A DNA stretch of 64,000 nucleotides from contig DATKKG010000003.1 of the NCBI GenBank assembly GCA_035543015.1, forward strand, positions 25,459-89,458, given 5' to 3'. Shown here piece after piece: positions 33,331 through 44,346 of this stretch. Source of the DNA: DATKKG01 sp035543015. Its GTDB lineage: Archaea > Thermoproteota > Nitrososphaeria > Conexivisphaerales > DTJL01. The translations under genes were made by a program, and so were the position numbers. The notes under the pieces were generated by a model. The model had not been told where the DNA came from, searched no databases, and saw nothing but the letters and a program-made list of their open reading frames with translations. Numbering within the stretch: position 1 is the first letter of the stretch; each line of letters starts with the position of its first letter.

Positions 33331-34311
33331 ATGATGAACTACCGCAGGCTCGGCAAGGCCGGAGTCAAGCTGAGCGAGCTCTCTCTCGGTGCCTGGGTTA
33401 CGTATGGCGGCCAGGTTGGAGAGGAGGTCGCGCTGAAATGCATGGAGGCGGCCCACAACGCCGGCGTAAACTTCTTCGACAACGCCGAAGCGTACGCCCG
33501 TGGAAACGCGGAGCTGGTGATGGGGAACGTGATCAAGAGGCTCGGATGGGCCAGGGAGGACTTCGTCCTGTCCAGCAAGGTCTTCAGGGGAGGAGAGGGC
33601 CCCAACGACCGGGGCCTGTCCCGCAAGCACGTGATGGAGGCCTGCGCCAGATCCCTCAAGCGCCTTCAGGTGGACTACCTTGACCTCTTCTTCTGCCACA
33701 GGCCGGACCCGAACACCCCCATAGAGGAGACGGTGAGGGCGATGGACGATTTGATCCACCAGGGCAAGATCCTGTACTGGGGGACCTCCGAGTGGACCGC
33801 CGCAGACATCATGAGGGCCTACGGCCTGGCCCGTGAGCTGGGGATGACCCCGCCGACGATGGAGCAGCCGCAGTACAACATGCTTCATCGGCAGAGGGTC
33901 GAGATAGAGTATGCGCCCCTTTACCGGGAGATAGGCCTTGGGACGACGATCTGGAGTCCCCTGGCGTCGGGGCTGCTCAGCGGCAAATACAGCTCCGGGA
34001 TCCCCGAGGGCTCGAGGGCCGCGCTGCCTGGGTACGATTGGTTGAAGGAGAGGATCACCGCGCCCGATGCCATCGCCACCGTGAGAAAGCTGGAGCCCGT
34101 CGCGAAGGAGCTGGACTGCAGCCTCGCCCAGCTGGCTCTCGCCTGGTGTCTGAAGAACTCCAACGTCAGCACTGTGATAACCGGCGCCAGCCGCCCGGAG
34201 CAGGTGGTCGAGAACATGAAGGCTGCGGACGTGGTCCCGAAGCTCACCGAAGGCGTCATGGCAAGGATAGAAGGGCTCCTGGGCAACAGGCCTGAACCAT
34301 TCGGCGACTGA
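33331..34311 (+). CDS. Aldo/keto reductase (Kv-beta/YghZ-like)
   Basis: 326 residues; NADPH-dependent reduction of aldehydes or ketones is the family activity. Starts MNYRRLGKAGVKLSELSLGA; catalytic tetrad residues appear as Asp and Tyr in FFDNAEAYARG, Lys in LSSKVFRG and His in FFCHRPDPNTP. IWSPLASGLLSGKY is the typical Kv-beta-type segment. The physiological substrate is not apparent. Confidence 0.92.
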   Translation: MMNYRRLGKAGVKLSELSLGAWVTYGGQVGEEVALKCMEAAHNAGVNFFDNAEAYARGNAELVMGNVIKRLGWAREDFVLSSKVFRGGEGPNDRGLSRKHVMEACARSLKRLQVDYLDLFFCHRPDPNTPIEETVRAMDDLIHQGKILYWGTSEWTAADIMRAYGLARELGMTPPTMEQPQYNMLHRQRVEIEYAPLYREIGLGTTIWSPLASGLLSGKYSSGIPEGSRAALPGYDWLKERITAPDAIATVRKLEPVAKELDCSLAQLALAWCLKNSNVSTVITGASRPEQVVENMKAADVVPKLTEGVMARIEGLLGNRPEPFGD

Positions 34312-34339
34312 TTCCCAGGTCCACCCCAGCTCCCGAGGA

Positions 34340-34714
34340 CTATCGCGCTTCCAGGCTGGCCCTCTTCAGCCTTGACTTCTGAACCATCTCCTTGAGGGTG
34401 GCCAGGAGAGTTCCATCGTCGAACCCCTTTCTCTCCCTCCATTCGAAGACAACGACTCCGTAGACGTAGAACGGCTGCATCGCCGCTGGCGAGGCTCCGG
34501 AGGCCTTTTCGATCTCCGACCTGAAGAGGGATATCAAGAGCGTTGGGTCTATCTTGTCGTCCGCCCTCACGGTGAGCCTCCATCCTGCCGAGGTGGAGCT
34601 CACGAAACCTCTGTCTCCCTCCTCCTGGTTCTCCTCCAGAGTGTGGCCCTTCATCTTCTCCAGCTTTAGAACTACCCACAGCCCGTCGGGCGTCTGGGCG
34701 TCGGCTTGGATCAT
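34340..34714 (-). CDS. Hypothetical protein
   Basis: 124 residues of mixed alpha/beta character, with conserved-looking stretches GLWVVLKLEKMKGHTLEEN and FYVYGVVVFEW. No signal peptide, membrane segment or metal motif. A minus-strand CTTAATAGA at 34745-34737 is about 27 bases before the ATG and supports expression. No family recognised. Confidence 0.6.
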   Translation of the reverse strand: MIQADAQTPDGLWVVLKLEKMKGHTLEENQEEGDRGFVSSTSAGWRLTVRADDKIDPTLLISLFRSEIEKASGASPAAMQPFYVYGVVVFEWRERKGFDDGTLLATLKEMVQKSRLKRASLEAR

Positions 34715-35040
34715 TCGGCTTTCGGGCAGCTCTGTGGTCTATTAAGCGTTGAAACCCAAGCCCAAACCTCTACAGGATCCACTTCTCGTGACTTCCCTGT
34801 TGTCCACATTCGTGCTATCGATCTTCGACAGGCGGCTCTCGCGCACGGGCAGGTTCGCATGCCTGCGATCGAAAGAGGAATTGCGCGAAGCCCCATTAGG
34901 AATGTCTGGTCATGGTCATGAATCCAGTCAGACCCGTCGGTCGGGACCGGGAAGTATCACAGAAGTTGAAGAAGCCCCGTGGAAAACGGCAGGGTAATAT
35001 ACGGCGGCGCCCGCTACTTCGGGGAAGGCGCAAAGAACGA
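34715..35040. other. Intergenic region, no gene supported
   Basis: 326 bases between divergent small genes. It holds the TATA box of the minus-strand gene (34737-34745) and TAATATA (34995-35001) for the coiled-coil gene. Open frames here lack a correctly placed promoter and look non-coding. Confidence 0.5.
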
Positions 35041-35193
35041 ATGCCCAAGGAACTAGATGAATTACGCGAAAGGCTCGAGAACCTCGAACAGAAGACAAAG
35101 GCCGACAACAAGAAGAGAAACGAAGAGTTCCAAGCCAAGATGAAGGCACTAGAGGATAAGCTGAAGGCTCTAGAGGCCAAGATCAAGAAGTAG
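35041..35193 (+). CDS. 50-residue coiled-coil protein
   Basis: Starting at ATG 35041 the protein is a continuous charged helix: PKELDELRERLENLEQKTKA, then KMKALEDKLKALEAKIKK, with clear heptads. TAATATA at 34995-35001 is its likely TATA box. Longer readings from 34912 add an arginine-rich stretch lying before the probable transcript start. A T6 run 23 bases after the stop may end transcription. Unknown role; small coiled-coil proteins often oligomerise or act as adaptors. Confidence 0.6.
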   Translation: MPKELDELRERLENLEQKTKADNKKRNEEFQAKMKALEDKLKALEAKIKK

Positions 35194-35216
35194 CCTCTCG
35201 CCAGGCCGCAGCAGAC

Positions 35217-35222
35217 TTTTTT
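35217..35222 (+). terminator. T-run after the coiled-coil gene
   Basis: Six T residues (GACTTTTTTCTG) 23 bases after the stop codon at 35193. Confidence 0.4.
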
Positions 35223-35429
35223 CTGTGTCTCGGGACCCACCGATGGTACCTCATGCGCCGATTGGGCACATCCCTAGCGCACGGTCGGAGCGGGCCGAAG
35301 CCCTCAAGTCGTCGAAGAAGGAGAAGCCGAACCCGGGCTGCCGCTGCATTCCTGTAACCTACGGCACGGCGGTCCGCGGCGTAATATTAATGAGGCGCTG
35401 CTAGCCTAGGGCTTTCGTAGCGAACAGCA

Positions 35430-38096
<2,667 letters not shown>

Positions 38097-38248
38097 CATC
38101 GGGTCGATGTCCGCAGGGAAGAACCCGACCAGGAACACACACAGGTCGGCGACCGACAACAGAAGATGATCGACCAAATGAGAACGGAGTGACGATTGGA
38201 TGGCCTTGCAAGGCACTCTCACCGACGAGGGCAGAACGGTTTGGTTGG

Positions 38249-38323
38249 TAGCCCGGCCTGGATTCGGACCAGGGTCACCGGCTCCAAAGGCCAGTATGCT
38301 TGACCTGACTACACCACCGGGCT
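38249..38323 (-). tRNA. tRNA-Gln(UUG)
   Basis: Intron-free 75-nt cloverleaf: acceptor AGCCCGG/CCGGGCU, anticodon arm CUGGC-CUUUGGA-GCCGG, T arm CCUGG/CCAGG around UCCGAAU, discriminator A73. The 3' CCA is encoded at 38248-38246. CTTATTAACC on the minus strand about 30 bases upstream is the likely TATA box. Confidence 0.95.
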
Positions 38324-38366
38324 TCGTTCTGTCTAGCAGCTGATTCCTTGGTTAATAAGCGCTATT

Positions 38367-39422
38367 TCAAAGGGTGGGTTGCATCGCTTCGCCAGAGAGG
38401 GTCTTCGCGATGTACTCTGCTGGGTCCACCATCCGATTCAGTAGCCTCGTTGCGCGGGCCCTCCTGGCGTCGCCCTTTTCAGACAGCAGGGTCCTCGCAG
38501 CGCCAACGAGCTCCGTGTCACTTCTTACGAGGACAAGCAGCTTCTCTTTCTCCAGGTACCTGTCGATGTACGTCGGCGTTCCTGGGAAGTACGAGACCGT
38601 CGGCACGCCCAAGAGGGCCGCCTCGGCGTTCATTGTGCCTCCCCTTCCGACGAAGAGGGCCGCGTCCTTCACCAGGTTGACTCCGAAGAACGGGCCTTCG
38701 GCCAGCGTCACCTTCCCGTTCAACCCCGCGACCAGCTTCTCCTGTTCGGCGTATCGGGCCAGCACCGTGATCCTGAATTCGGGGAAGGAATCGGCAAGTG
38801 AGATCACGGTCCTGAGGGCGTCCCCGTCGCCTCCGAGGAGGTAGCTTGCCTGAGATTCCTCCAGTCTCACGACGATCGAGCCCTTCGCCTTCCTTTCTGT
38901 CTCGTTGGGCTCAGGCCATCTCTCGGGATGCTTCACCCATGCGGCCGCGTCCACGGCACGGTACCTCCTGAGGTCCCCTGTCCTGACCCCCAGTCTGGCC
39001 CAAGCCGACAGGGGCACCGCCATCGGTGCGAACACCAGCCGCGAAAGCGGAAGGGTGAGCCTCGCCACCGCCTTGGAGTGCGGAGAGTCATTGGCGGCGT
39101 AGTGGGGGATCCCGAGCCCGAAGGCTACGCGAGCGGCCTCCGGCGAACTGAAGGAGAAGGCGGCATCGAAGCTCCTTCCCTCCATCATCTTCGCCAGCTC
39201 CAGGGACCTCCTCAGGCTGGCCTCCAGCTTCGCTGCGATCGAACGCCCTCCGTGGCTCCCCACGAAGGTCGCCTCGAGGCCCAGCCTCTGGACCACGTAT
39301 GCGGCGTCATGGTACGAGCGCGTGGTGGTGAAGACGTCGTGGCCGCGCTCCTTCAATCCCCTTCCTATGGCGTCCAGGAAGATGAGCTGCTTCGGCGTCA
39401 AGGCGTCCATCCATATCTTCAA
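38367..39422 (-). CDS. DUF354 family glycosyltransferase-like protein
   Basis: 351 residues from TTG 39422. The N terminus LKIWMDALTPKQLIFLDAIG matches the usual MKIWIDxxxPxxVxFF opening of DUF354, which supports this start over the longer frame to 39650. GT-B fold features: FVGRGGTMNAEAALLGVPTVSYFP near the C terminus corresponds to the donor-binding region. Members occur in archaeal and bacterial surface-polysaccharide loci. It heads the glycan block but on the opposite strand. Confidence 0.75.
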   Translation of the reverse strand: MKIWMDALTPKQLIFLDAIGRGLKERGHDVFTTTRSYHDAAYVVQRLGLEATFVGSHGGRSIAAKLEASLRRSLELAKMMEGRSFDAAFSFSSPEAARVAFGLGIPHYAANDSPHSKAVARLTLPLSRLVFAPMAVPLSAWARLGVRTGDLRRYRAVDAAAWVKHPERWPEPNETERKAKGSIVVRLEESQASYLLGGDGDALRTVISLADSFPEFRITVLARYAEQEKLVAGLNGKVTLAEGPFFGVNLVKDAALFVGRGGTMNAEAALLGVPTVSYFPGTPTYIDRYLEKEKLLVLVRSDTELVGAARTLLSEKGDARRARATRLLNRMVDPAEYIAKTLSGEAMQPTL

Positions 39423-39577
39423 TAGGTATACCCCTGGGCTCGGCCATTGGAGGCGTATCGCCACGCCCTTAAAGCGTTTTGCGGCCGAGGGGACTCCTCG
39501 TCGATTGGTCTCGCGCTTCCGATAGCGAACTGTTAAATCCGCACTTCGTGAAGGCAACGCCTGTTCGCGGCGGCTGA

Positions 39578-40693
39578 ATGGCCCCATTGGATCAAGCCAC
39601 CATCTATGGCGTGAGCGACGTGGGATTCGCGGCTGGGCGCAGGCTAGCATCCGCGGGGCTCGAAGTCACGATCGCAGACGAGAGCCTGAAGACCGCCGTC
39701 CGCCTCCCCAAGGCAGACAGTGCCGTTCTGTCCACGCTGTTCGGTGAGGACACCCTCAGCCCAATCGTGCCGCTCTCGGAATGCATCTCAAGGTCGGCCG
39801 TCCTGGTCTTCAGTCCGAAGCTCAAGTCGTCTGGCGCTGAGGGCAGGGCGGAGCAGCTCCTGCGGCTGAAGGAGGTCGGCCAGAGCCTCGGCAAGGGTTG
39901 CATCGTCCTCAACGTTGTGCCCCTCTCTCTGGGCGGCAACAAGAGCTTCGTGGGGATACTGGAGGAGCAGAGCGGCCTGAAGGCCGGAACCGATTTCACC
40001 TACGTCTACGCCCCCGCCTCCTCCGAAGGGGGGTCCCCCGTCGGGGGGATCATGGGCAAGCCCCTGACCAAGAAGCTGTCCGCGGCCCTGGGTCTCCCGT
40101 CGGCCCTGACCGACGTCGACACCGCGGAACTCATGTTCGTCGGGTACACGCTCAGGAAGTACCTGGAAAAGGCCGTCCAGGCGTCCATGTACAGGGACCT
40201 TTCGGTTACAGTGCGGCCCGACCGGACGCTCTACATCGACGACCTCTCCAAGGGCTTCTTCGAGGTGCAGCTGCTCATGGAAGGGCTCCAGCAGGGCGAC
40301 CCGCTCCTTCACTTCGCCGCCGGAGCCATGCGTTCGCTTTCCAGCTACATGAAGATCCTCGAGTCGTTCATCCGCCTCCAGGTGAGGAACAGGGGGCTGA
40401 AGGCCATACGATCCAGGATCCTAGTGCTCTGGTCCATAGACCAGTTCGAGATGAAGGCCGAGAAGTCCCGCCTCCTCTCCATGCTGCTCGCCGAACTGCG
40501 AGAGGTCTTCGGCGAAGTGGAGTACTGGAACCCCCACGACCCGGAAGGAAGGGAACGCAGCAGGCCCCTGCTGTCGGAAAGGTATCAGGTGGTCGTGACC
40601 TGCAGCGCCCAGGACAGCAAGCTCATCGACTCCTCGCGTCCATCTCCCGGCCAGGTGGTGGTTACCGCCACCCTCCCGCCTGAAGTAGCATGA
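39578..40693 (+). CDS. Degenerate UDP-glucose/GDP-mannose dehydrogenase-like protein
   Basis: 371 residues. The N-terminal half follows the nucleotide-sugar dehydrogenase Rossmann domain: IYGVSDVGFAAGRRLASAGL, later KGCIVLNVVPLSLGGNKSFV and TYVYAPASSEGGSPVGGIMG, equivalent to the STV..G and PER..G motifs. The catalytic cysteine motif (GxGGxCxxKD) and the catalytic lysine in the central helix are not found. The C-terminal part resembles the NDP-sugar domain (LVLWSIDQFEMKAEKSRL). A non-catalytic partner or a strongly altered enzyme is possible. It lies directly upstream of WbpB-like and WbpD-like genes. Confidence 0.6.
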   Translation: MAPLDQATIYGVSDVGFAAGRRLASAGLEVTIADESLKTAVRLPKADSAVLSTLFGEDTLSPIVPLSECISRSAVLVFSPKLKSSGAEGRAEQLLRLKEVGQSLGKGCIVLNVVPLSLGGNKSFVGILEEQSGLKAGTDFTYVYAPASSEGGSPVGGIMGKPLTKKLSAALGLPSALTDVDTAELMFVGYTLRKYLEKAVQASMYRDLSVTVRPDRTLYIDDLSKGFFEVQLLMEGLQQGDPLLHFAAGAMRSLSSYMKILESFIRLQVRNRGLKAIRSRILVLWSIDQFEMKAEKSRLLSMLLAELREVFGEVEYWNPHDPEGRERSRPLLSERYQVVVTCSAQDSKLIDSSRPSPGQVVVTATLPPEVA

Positions 40694-40726
40694 CTTAATA
40701 GACAGAATTGGAGGAGCAGCTTCGAC

Positions 40727-41659
40727 ATGCCTTCGGTCGGTCTCGTGGGCGTCGGCGGCTGGGGTAAGAACCATGCGCGTGTCCTTGGCGAGATGGGCGT
40801 CCTCAAGGCAGTGTGCGATGTGGACGCCGCAAGGGCCGCCTCATTCGCTAGGCGCTACGGCTGCCCTTCTTTCACCTCGGTTGACGAGATGCTCTCCTCG
40901 ACGCAGCTGGACGCCGTGCATGTCTGCACGCCGACGGTCACCCACGCCCAGGTGGCCAAGAGGCTCCTCGAGTCGGGACTGAGCGTTTTCGTGGAGAAGC
41001 CCCTGGCGGCCACGACCATGGAGGGCGAGATGCTCGCTACCTTAGCCGACGAGAAGAAGAAGGTCCTGGCGGTGGGGTTCATCGAGAGGTTCAACCCGGT
41101 GGTCGCCTACCTCAAGGACCTCGTCTCCAAAGGCAGGATGGGCGAGCTTCTCCTCGCCGAGTTCCACCGCGAAAGCAGGTGGGGCGGGATCAAGGACGTG
41201 GGCATCCTGAAGGACACCACGGTCCATGACATCGACACGGCGCGCTGGATCTTCGCGGAGGAGCCCGTGCAGGTCTTCGCCCGGACCGGAAGGGTCCGCG
41301 GGCGGTTCGAGGACTTCGCGGTGGTGGTCCTGGGCTTCAAGGGGCACCGTTCCGCGATCCTCACCTCCAACTGGGTGACCCCGAAGAAGGAGAGGATGCT
41401 GGAGGCGGTCTTCACCGAAGGGGTGGTGACTCTGAACTTCGTCACTCAGGAGGTCCGCATAGACAGCGAGACCAACACCGAGATCCCCCGCCTCCAAGCT
41501 CAGGAGCCCCTCGCCGCAGAGATCAGGTCCTTCCTGGATTGCGTCGCCACCGGCAGGAAGCCTCTCGTCGACGGCTGGGACGCCATCAAGACCAGCAAGA
41601 TAGCCGAGGCCGCCGGCTACTCCAGCGAGAGAGGGCTCCCGGTGTTCCTTCATCTGTGA
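40727..41659 (+). CDS. Gfo/Idh/MocA family oxidoreductase
   Basis: 310 residues, NAD(P)-dependent. SVGLVGVGGWGKNHARVLGEM is the Rossmann site and VEKPLAATTMEGEM carries the conserved EKP motif; HDIDTARWIF is the usual active-site region. It is followed by a hexapeptide acetyltransferase. WbpB-like 3-oxidation and WbpD-like N-acetylation are adjacent steps in making UDP-2,3-diacetamido uronic acids, so a role in a diamino-sugar glycan is plausible. Confidence 0.85.
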   Translation: MPSVGLVGVGGWGKNHARVLGEMGVLKAVCDVDAARAASFARRYGCPSFTSVDEMLSSTQLDAVHVCTPTVTHAQVAKRLLESGLSVFVEKPLAATTMEGEMLATLADEKKKVLAVGFIERFNPVVAYLKDLVSKGRMGELLLAEFHRESRWGGIKDVGILKDTTVHDIDTARWIFAEEPVQVFARTGRVRGRFEDFAVVVLGFKGHRSAILTSNWVTPKKERMLEAVFTEGVVTLNFVTQEVRIDSETNTEIPRLQAQEPLAAEIRSFLDCVATGRKPLVDGWDAIKTSKIAEAAGYSSERGLPVFLHL

Positions 41660-41712
41660 CCGCGCAGCCTGGGGGCAAACGTTTTTAGCGGATTCGCCGG
41701 GAGGACTCATCG

Positions 41713-42213
41713 ATGAACGGCTCGCAGAAGGTGACCAACTTCGTCAGCCCTGAGGCTAGGATAGGGAAGAACGTCAAGATCTGGCATTTCAGCTACGTGG
41801 GCGCCGGCACAACGATAGGGGATAACGTCTCGATCGGCTCCCTGGCACACGTCGACTACAACGTCAGGATCGGGGAGAACACCCGCATAGAGGGCTCCGT
41901 CTACATCCCGCCGCTTACCGTGATCGGGAAGGACGCCTTCATCGGCCCTGCGGTGGTGTTCACCAACGACCCCTATCCGATGAGCAAGAGGATGATAGGG
42001 TGCGTCGTCGAAGACGGGGCGGCGATCGGCGCCAGGGCCGTCATCAAGGCCGGTGTCAAGATAGGTCACGGCAGCGTCGTTGCCATGGGCTCGGTGGTGA
42101 CCAAGGACGTCCCGCCGGACACGGTAGTGGCGGGGGTGCCGGCTAGGCCGTTCTACTCTCGTCGCGTGTACGACGAGAAGCGGAAGAACTGGGAGTCTCG
42201 GTTAGTCCTGTAA
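41713..42213 (+). CDS. Left-handed beta-helix N-acetyltransferase (WbpD-like)
   Basis: 166 residues with many imperfect hexapeptide repeats ([LIV]-G-x-x-x-x): IGKNVKIWHFSYVGAGTTIG, then IGARAVIKAGVKIGHGSVV, ending AGVPARPFYSRR. The region VVFTNDPYPMSKR is typical of UDP-3-amino-sugar acetyltransferases. The 3' end overlaps the convergent small membrane-protein gene by 71 bases. Confidence 0.88.
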   Translation: MNGSQKVTNFVSPEARIGKNVKIWHFSYVGAGTTIGDNVSIGSLAHVDYNVRIGENTRIEGSVYIPPLTVIGKDAFIGPAVVFTNDPYPMSKRMIGCVVEDGAAIGARAVIKAGVKIGHGSVVAMGSVVTKDVPPDTVVAGVPARPFYSRRVYDEKRKNWESRLVL

Positions 42214-42457
42214 GGCGGGCATACGAGTCCCTCAGCACGTAGAACGAATAGAGCCAGACCACTAGCACCAGGCCTCCGGCCAGGGCCTTGGCTATGGCAT
42301 AGAGAAAGACGACGTCGTAGGAGGATCCCTGGGGGGCCGCGAACGGGAGGACGAGCTCGTTAATGATAAAGAGGCTCACCAGGAGGATGACCCACGAGGC
42401 CACGACGAGCAGAGAGATGCTCGCGATTATCCTGGGCTTCGCAGTCAAGGGTGCCAC
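42143..42457 (-). CDS. Small membrane protein next to the GlcNAc-1-P transferase
   Basis: 104 residues with two to three hydrophobic segments (SISLLVVASWVILLVSLFII; KALAGGLVLVVWLYSFYVL). The start overlaps the end of the GlcNAc-1-P transferase gene by 13 bases, so translational coupling is likely. The C-terminal tail is hydrophilic and antisense to the acetyltransferase end. Unknown function. Confidence 0.6.
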   Translation of the reverse strand: MAPLTAKPRIIASISLLVVASWVILLVSLFIINELVLPFAAPQGSSYDVVFLYAIAKALAGGLVLVVWLYSFYVLRDSYARLTGLTETPSSSASRRTRDESRTA

Positions 42458-43425
42458 CTCATCATCGCGAAGGTGATCAGGGAAAGCACGACCGCGACCA
42501 GCTCCACCACGAAAATGGTCGAAACGACCTCCTTCTCAGGCAGCGGCCCTCCAGCCAGCACCATCCTCGAAAGCGTCATCGGGGCGTCAGGGTCCCTGGA
42601 GGCCTCGAGGAGGTAGTCGTCCCGGAGCTTGACGGGCCTCTTCTTCATCTTCCTGTGTTCTATGAAACCCTTCACGGAGGAGAGCACGAAGAACGAGTTC
42701 AGGATGGCGGGTATGAGCGCTACGACCCCCACCATCTCCAACCTCCCCACTATCACGATGGCCCCGTAGGCTGCCCCAAGGGCGAGGCTCCCGGAATCTC
42801 CGGGGAAGATCCGCGAGGGATACCTGTGGAACGGGTAGAAGCCGACGAGAAGGAATTCGTACGCCAGGGTCACCCCCAGCATCACCCAGTCCCCCAAGAC
42901 CGCGAAGGCCACCAGGAGAGGAAGGGCTGCGAGAGCAGAGTATCCCGTGAGGAGGCCGTTGTAGACGTCTATCATGTTGAACGTGTTGGCCGTGATGGGG
43001 ATGGCCAACAGGACGAGCAGGGGATAGATGATGGTCAGTCTGAGGGACCCTTCGAAGGGCAGGACGAGGTGAGGGGAGTACGTCCCGAGGAGCAGGATGG
43101 GAAGTGACGCGGCGAACAGGAGGGCGACCTTCAGGGGACCGCTCATGGTCCTCAGGTCGTCCGCAAGCCCTACGGCCCCCGCGATAAGGGCCACCAGCGC
43201 CACCGAGACCGCCCTGAGGTCGCCTGACACAAAGTAGACCAGCGCCAAGGAGACGGCAAGCGCCAGCAGAATCGCAGGCCCGCCGGGCCTTGGGACGAGC
43301 GGCTTTCCCTCCTTATGGGCATCGGGCACCATCATGCCTCTCTTCCTGAGGTATCCGATGAGGTACTTGGTCGAGAAATAGCATATGGGAAGTGCCACGA
43401 TGGATACCGCGATCTCAGCCCACAA
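42445..43425 (-). CDS. Polyprenyl-phosphate GlcNAc-1-phosphate transferase (GPT/MraY family)
   Basis: First step of lipid-linked glycan assembly: transfers a HexNAc-1-phosphate to dolichyl or undecaprenyl phosphate (Alg7/AglH type). 326 residues, about ten hydrophobic segments. Signature motifs are KPLVPRPGG, VGLADDLRTMSG (acidic pair), NTFNMIDVYNGLLTGY and FPGDSGSLALGA. In archaea this enzyme starts N-glycosylation of surface proteins. A minus-strand CTTATTAAAC at about 43470-43461 is the TATA candidate. Confidence 0.9.
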   Translation of the reverse strand: MWAEIAVSIVALPICYFSTKYLIGYLRKRGMMVPDAHKEGKPLVPRPGGPAILLALAVSLALVYFVSGDLRAVSVALVALIAGAVGLADDLRTMSGPLKVALLFAASLPILLLGTYSPHLVLPFEGSLRLTIIYPLLVLLAIPITANTFNMIDVYNGLLTGYSALAALPLLVAFAVLGDWVMLGVTLAYEFLLVGFYPFHRYPSRIFPGDSGSLALGAAYGAIVIVGRLEMVGVVALIPAILNSFFVLSSVKGFIEHRKMKKRPVKLRDDYLLEASRDPDAPMTLSRMVLAGGPLPEKEVVSTIFVVELVAVVLSLITFAMMRWHP

Positions 43426-43538
43426 CTTCCAGCCAGCGCTCTCGAAAAGCCTGCCTTCGGGAGTTTAATAAGAGCTTCGTCGTCGAGTCAGCGCCTTATC
43501 TTTAAATAACCTAGCTTCCAGTAGTCGCGTGGGTTAAT

Positions 43539-43829
43539 TTGAAGCTGAAAGAGCTGAGGCCCGATTCACGAAGGGTCTTCGTCGACGTCACCGTGAAGGA
43601 AACCTCCTCCCCCCGCGAGGTTTCGCTGAAGACAGGCGAAAGGGCTACTGTGGCCGACATCACGATCGAAGACGACTCAGGCACGTCTACCCTGACCCTT
43701 TGGAACGAGCTCGCGACCAAGGTCAAGGTCGGCGATAAGCTGAAGATAGAGAACGGCTACGTGAGCACCTTCCGCGGCGAAATGAGGCTCAACGTCGGGA
43801 AGTACGGCAAGCTCACCATCGAAGAGTAG
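43539..43829 (+). CDS. Short OB-fold nucleic-acid-binding protein (RPA/SSB-like)
   Basis: 96 residues from TTG 43539, with TTTAAAT at 43501-43507. Beta-barrel pattern with TVADITIEDDSGTSTLTLWN and ENGYVSTFRGEMRLNVGKYG, as in the single OB folds of crenarchaeal SSB and of archaeal RPA subunits. The C-terminal acidic tail of bacterial SSB is lacking. Probably binds single-stranded DNA; RNA is an alternative because uS10 follows closely. Confidence 0.8.
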   Translation: MKLKELRPDSRRVFVDVTVKETSSPREVSLKTGERATVADITIEDDSGTSTLTLWNELATKVKVGDKLKIENGYVSTFRGEMRLNVGKYGKLTIEE

Positions 43830-43884
43830 CCTAACCGGCAAACTTTAAAAGAGGACTTCTTCAAGCTTCGGAAGGCTGACCCCC

Positions 43885-44199
43885 ATGCCACAAATTGCCA
43901 GGATAAAGCTCGTCTCGACACGCCTAGAGGACCTGGAGAGGGTCAGCAAGGACATCAAGGAGCTCGGCGAGAAGACCGGCATCAACGTGAGGGGTCCGGT
44001 GCCCCTCCCGACCAAGAAGCTCAGGGTGGTCACGCGGAAGGCTCCCTCCGGGCAGGGGACCCACACGTTCGACAAGTGGGACCTCAAGGTCCACCGCAGG
44101 CTCATCGACATCGACGCGAACGAGCGGACCATCGCTCAGCTGACGCGCCTTCGCATCCCCGACACGGTCAACATAGAAATCAAGCTCAGGACAAAGTAG
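43885..44199 (+). CDS. rps10: Ribosomal protein uS10
   Basis: Small-subunit protein S10; 104 residues. ARIKLVSTRLEDLERVSKDI, GPVPLPTKKLRVVTRKAPSG and the C-terminal DTVNIEIKLRTK are typical of archaeal/eukaryotic uS10. The usual archaeal partner tef1A is not upstream, so it has been separated from the common EF1A-S10 pair. Confidence 0.96.
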   Translation: MPQIARIKLVSTRLEDLERVSKDIKELGEKTGINVRGPVPLPTKKLRVVTRKAPSGQGTHTFDKWDLKVHRRLIDIDANERTIAQLTRLRIPDTVNIEIKLRTK

Positions 44200-44307
44200 C
44201 ATCCTTCTCCCTACGCTGGAAGATTCTTCAGTTAGTTACCATTCCAGGCCGGAGGGTGAAAGGGGAACGCCTTCGGGTACTCTTTGCCGTGCGAGTGCGA
44301 CACAACC

Positions 44308-44314
44308 TATTTAT
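44308..44314 (+). promoter_or_regulatory. TATA box for the pyrophosphatase gene
   Basis: TATTTAT within an AT-rich patch (44300-44330); the ATG follows at 44347, a short leader of about 10 bases. Confidence 0.5.
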
Positions 44315-44346
44315 TTGCAATCATAAACATGCGGTAGCGTCGTAAG

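Noticed and set aside
35243..35404. 53-codon open frame before the Clp gene (contains NPGCRCIPVTYG)
   Set aside because: No promoter in place and it runs through the TATA box of the Clp gene; not enough evidence.
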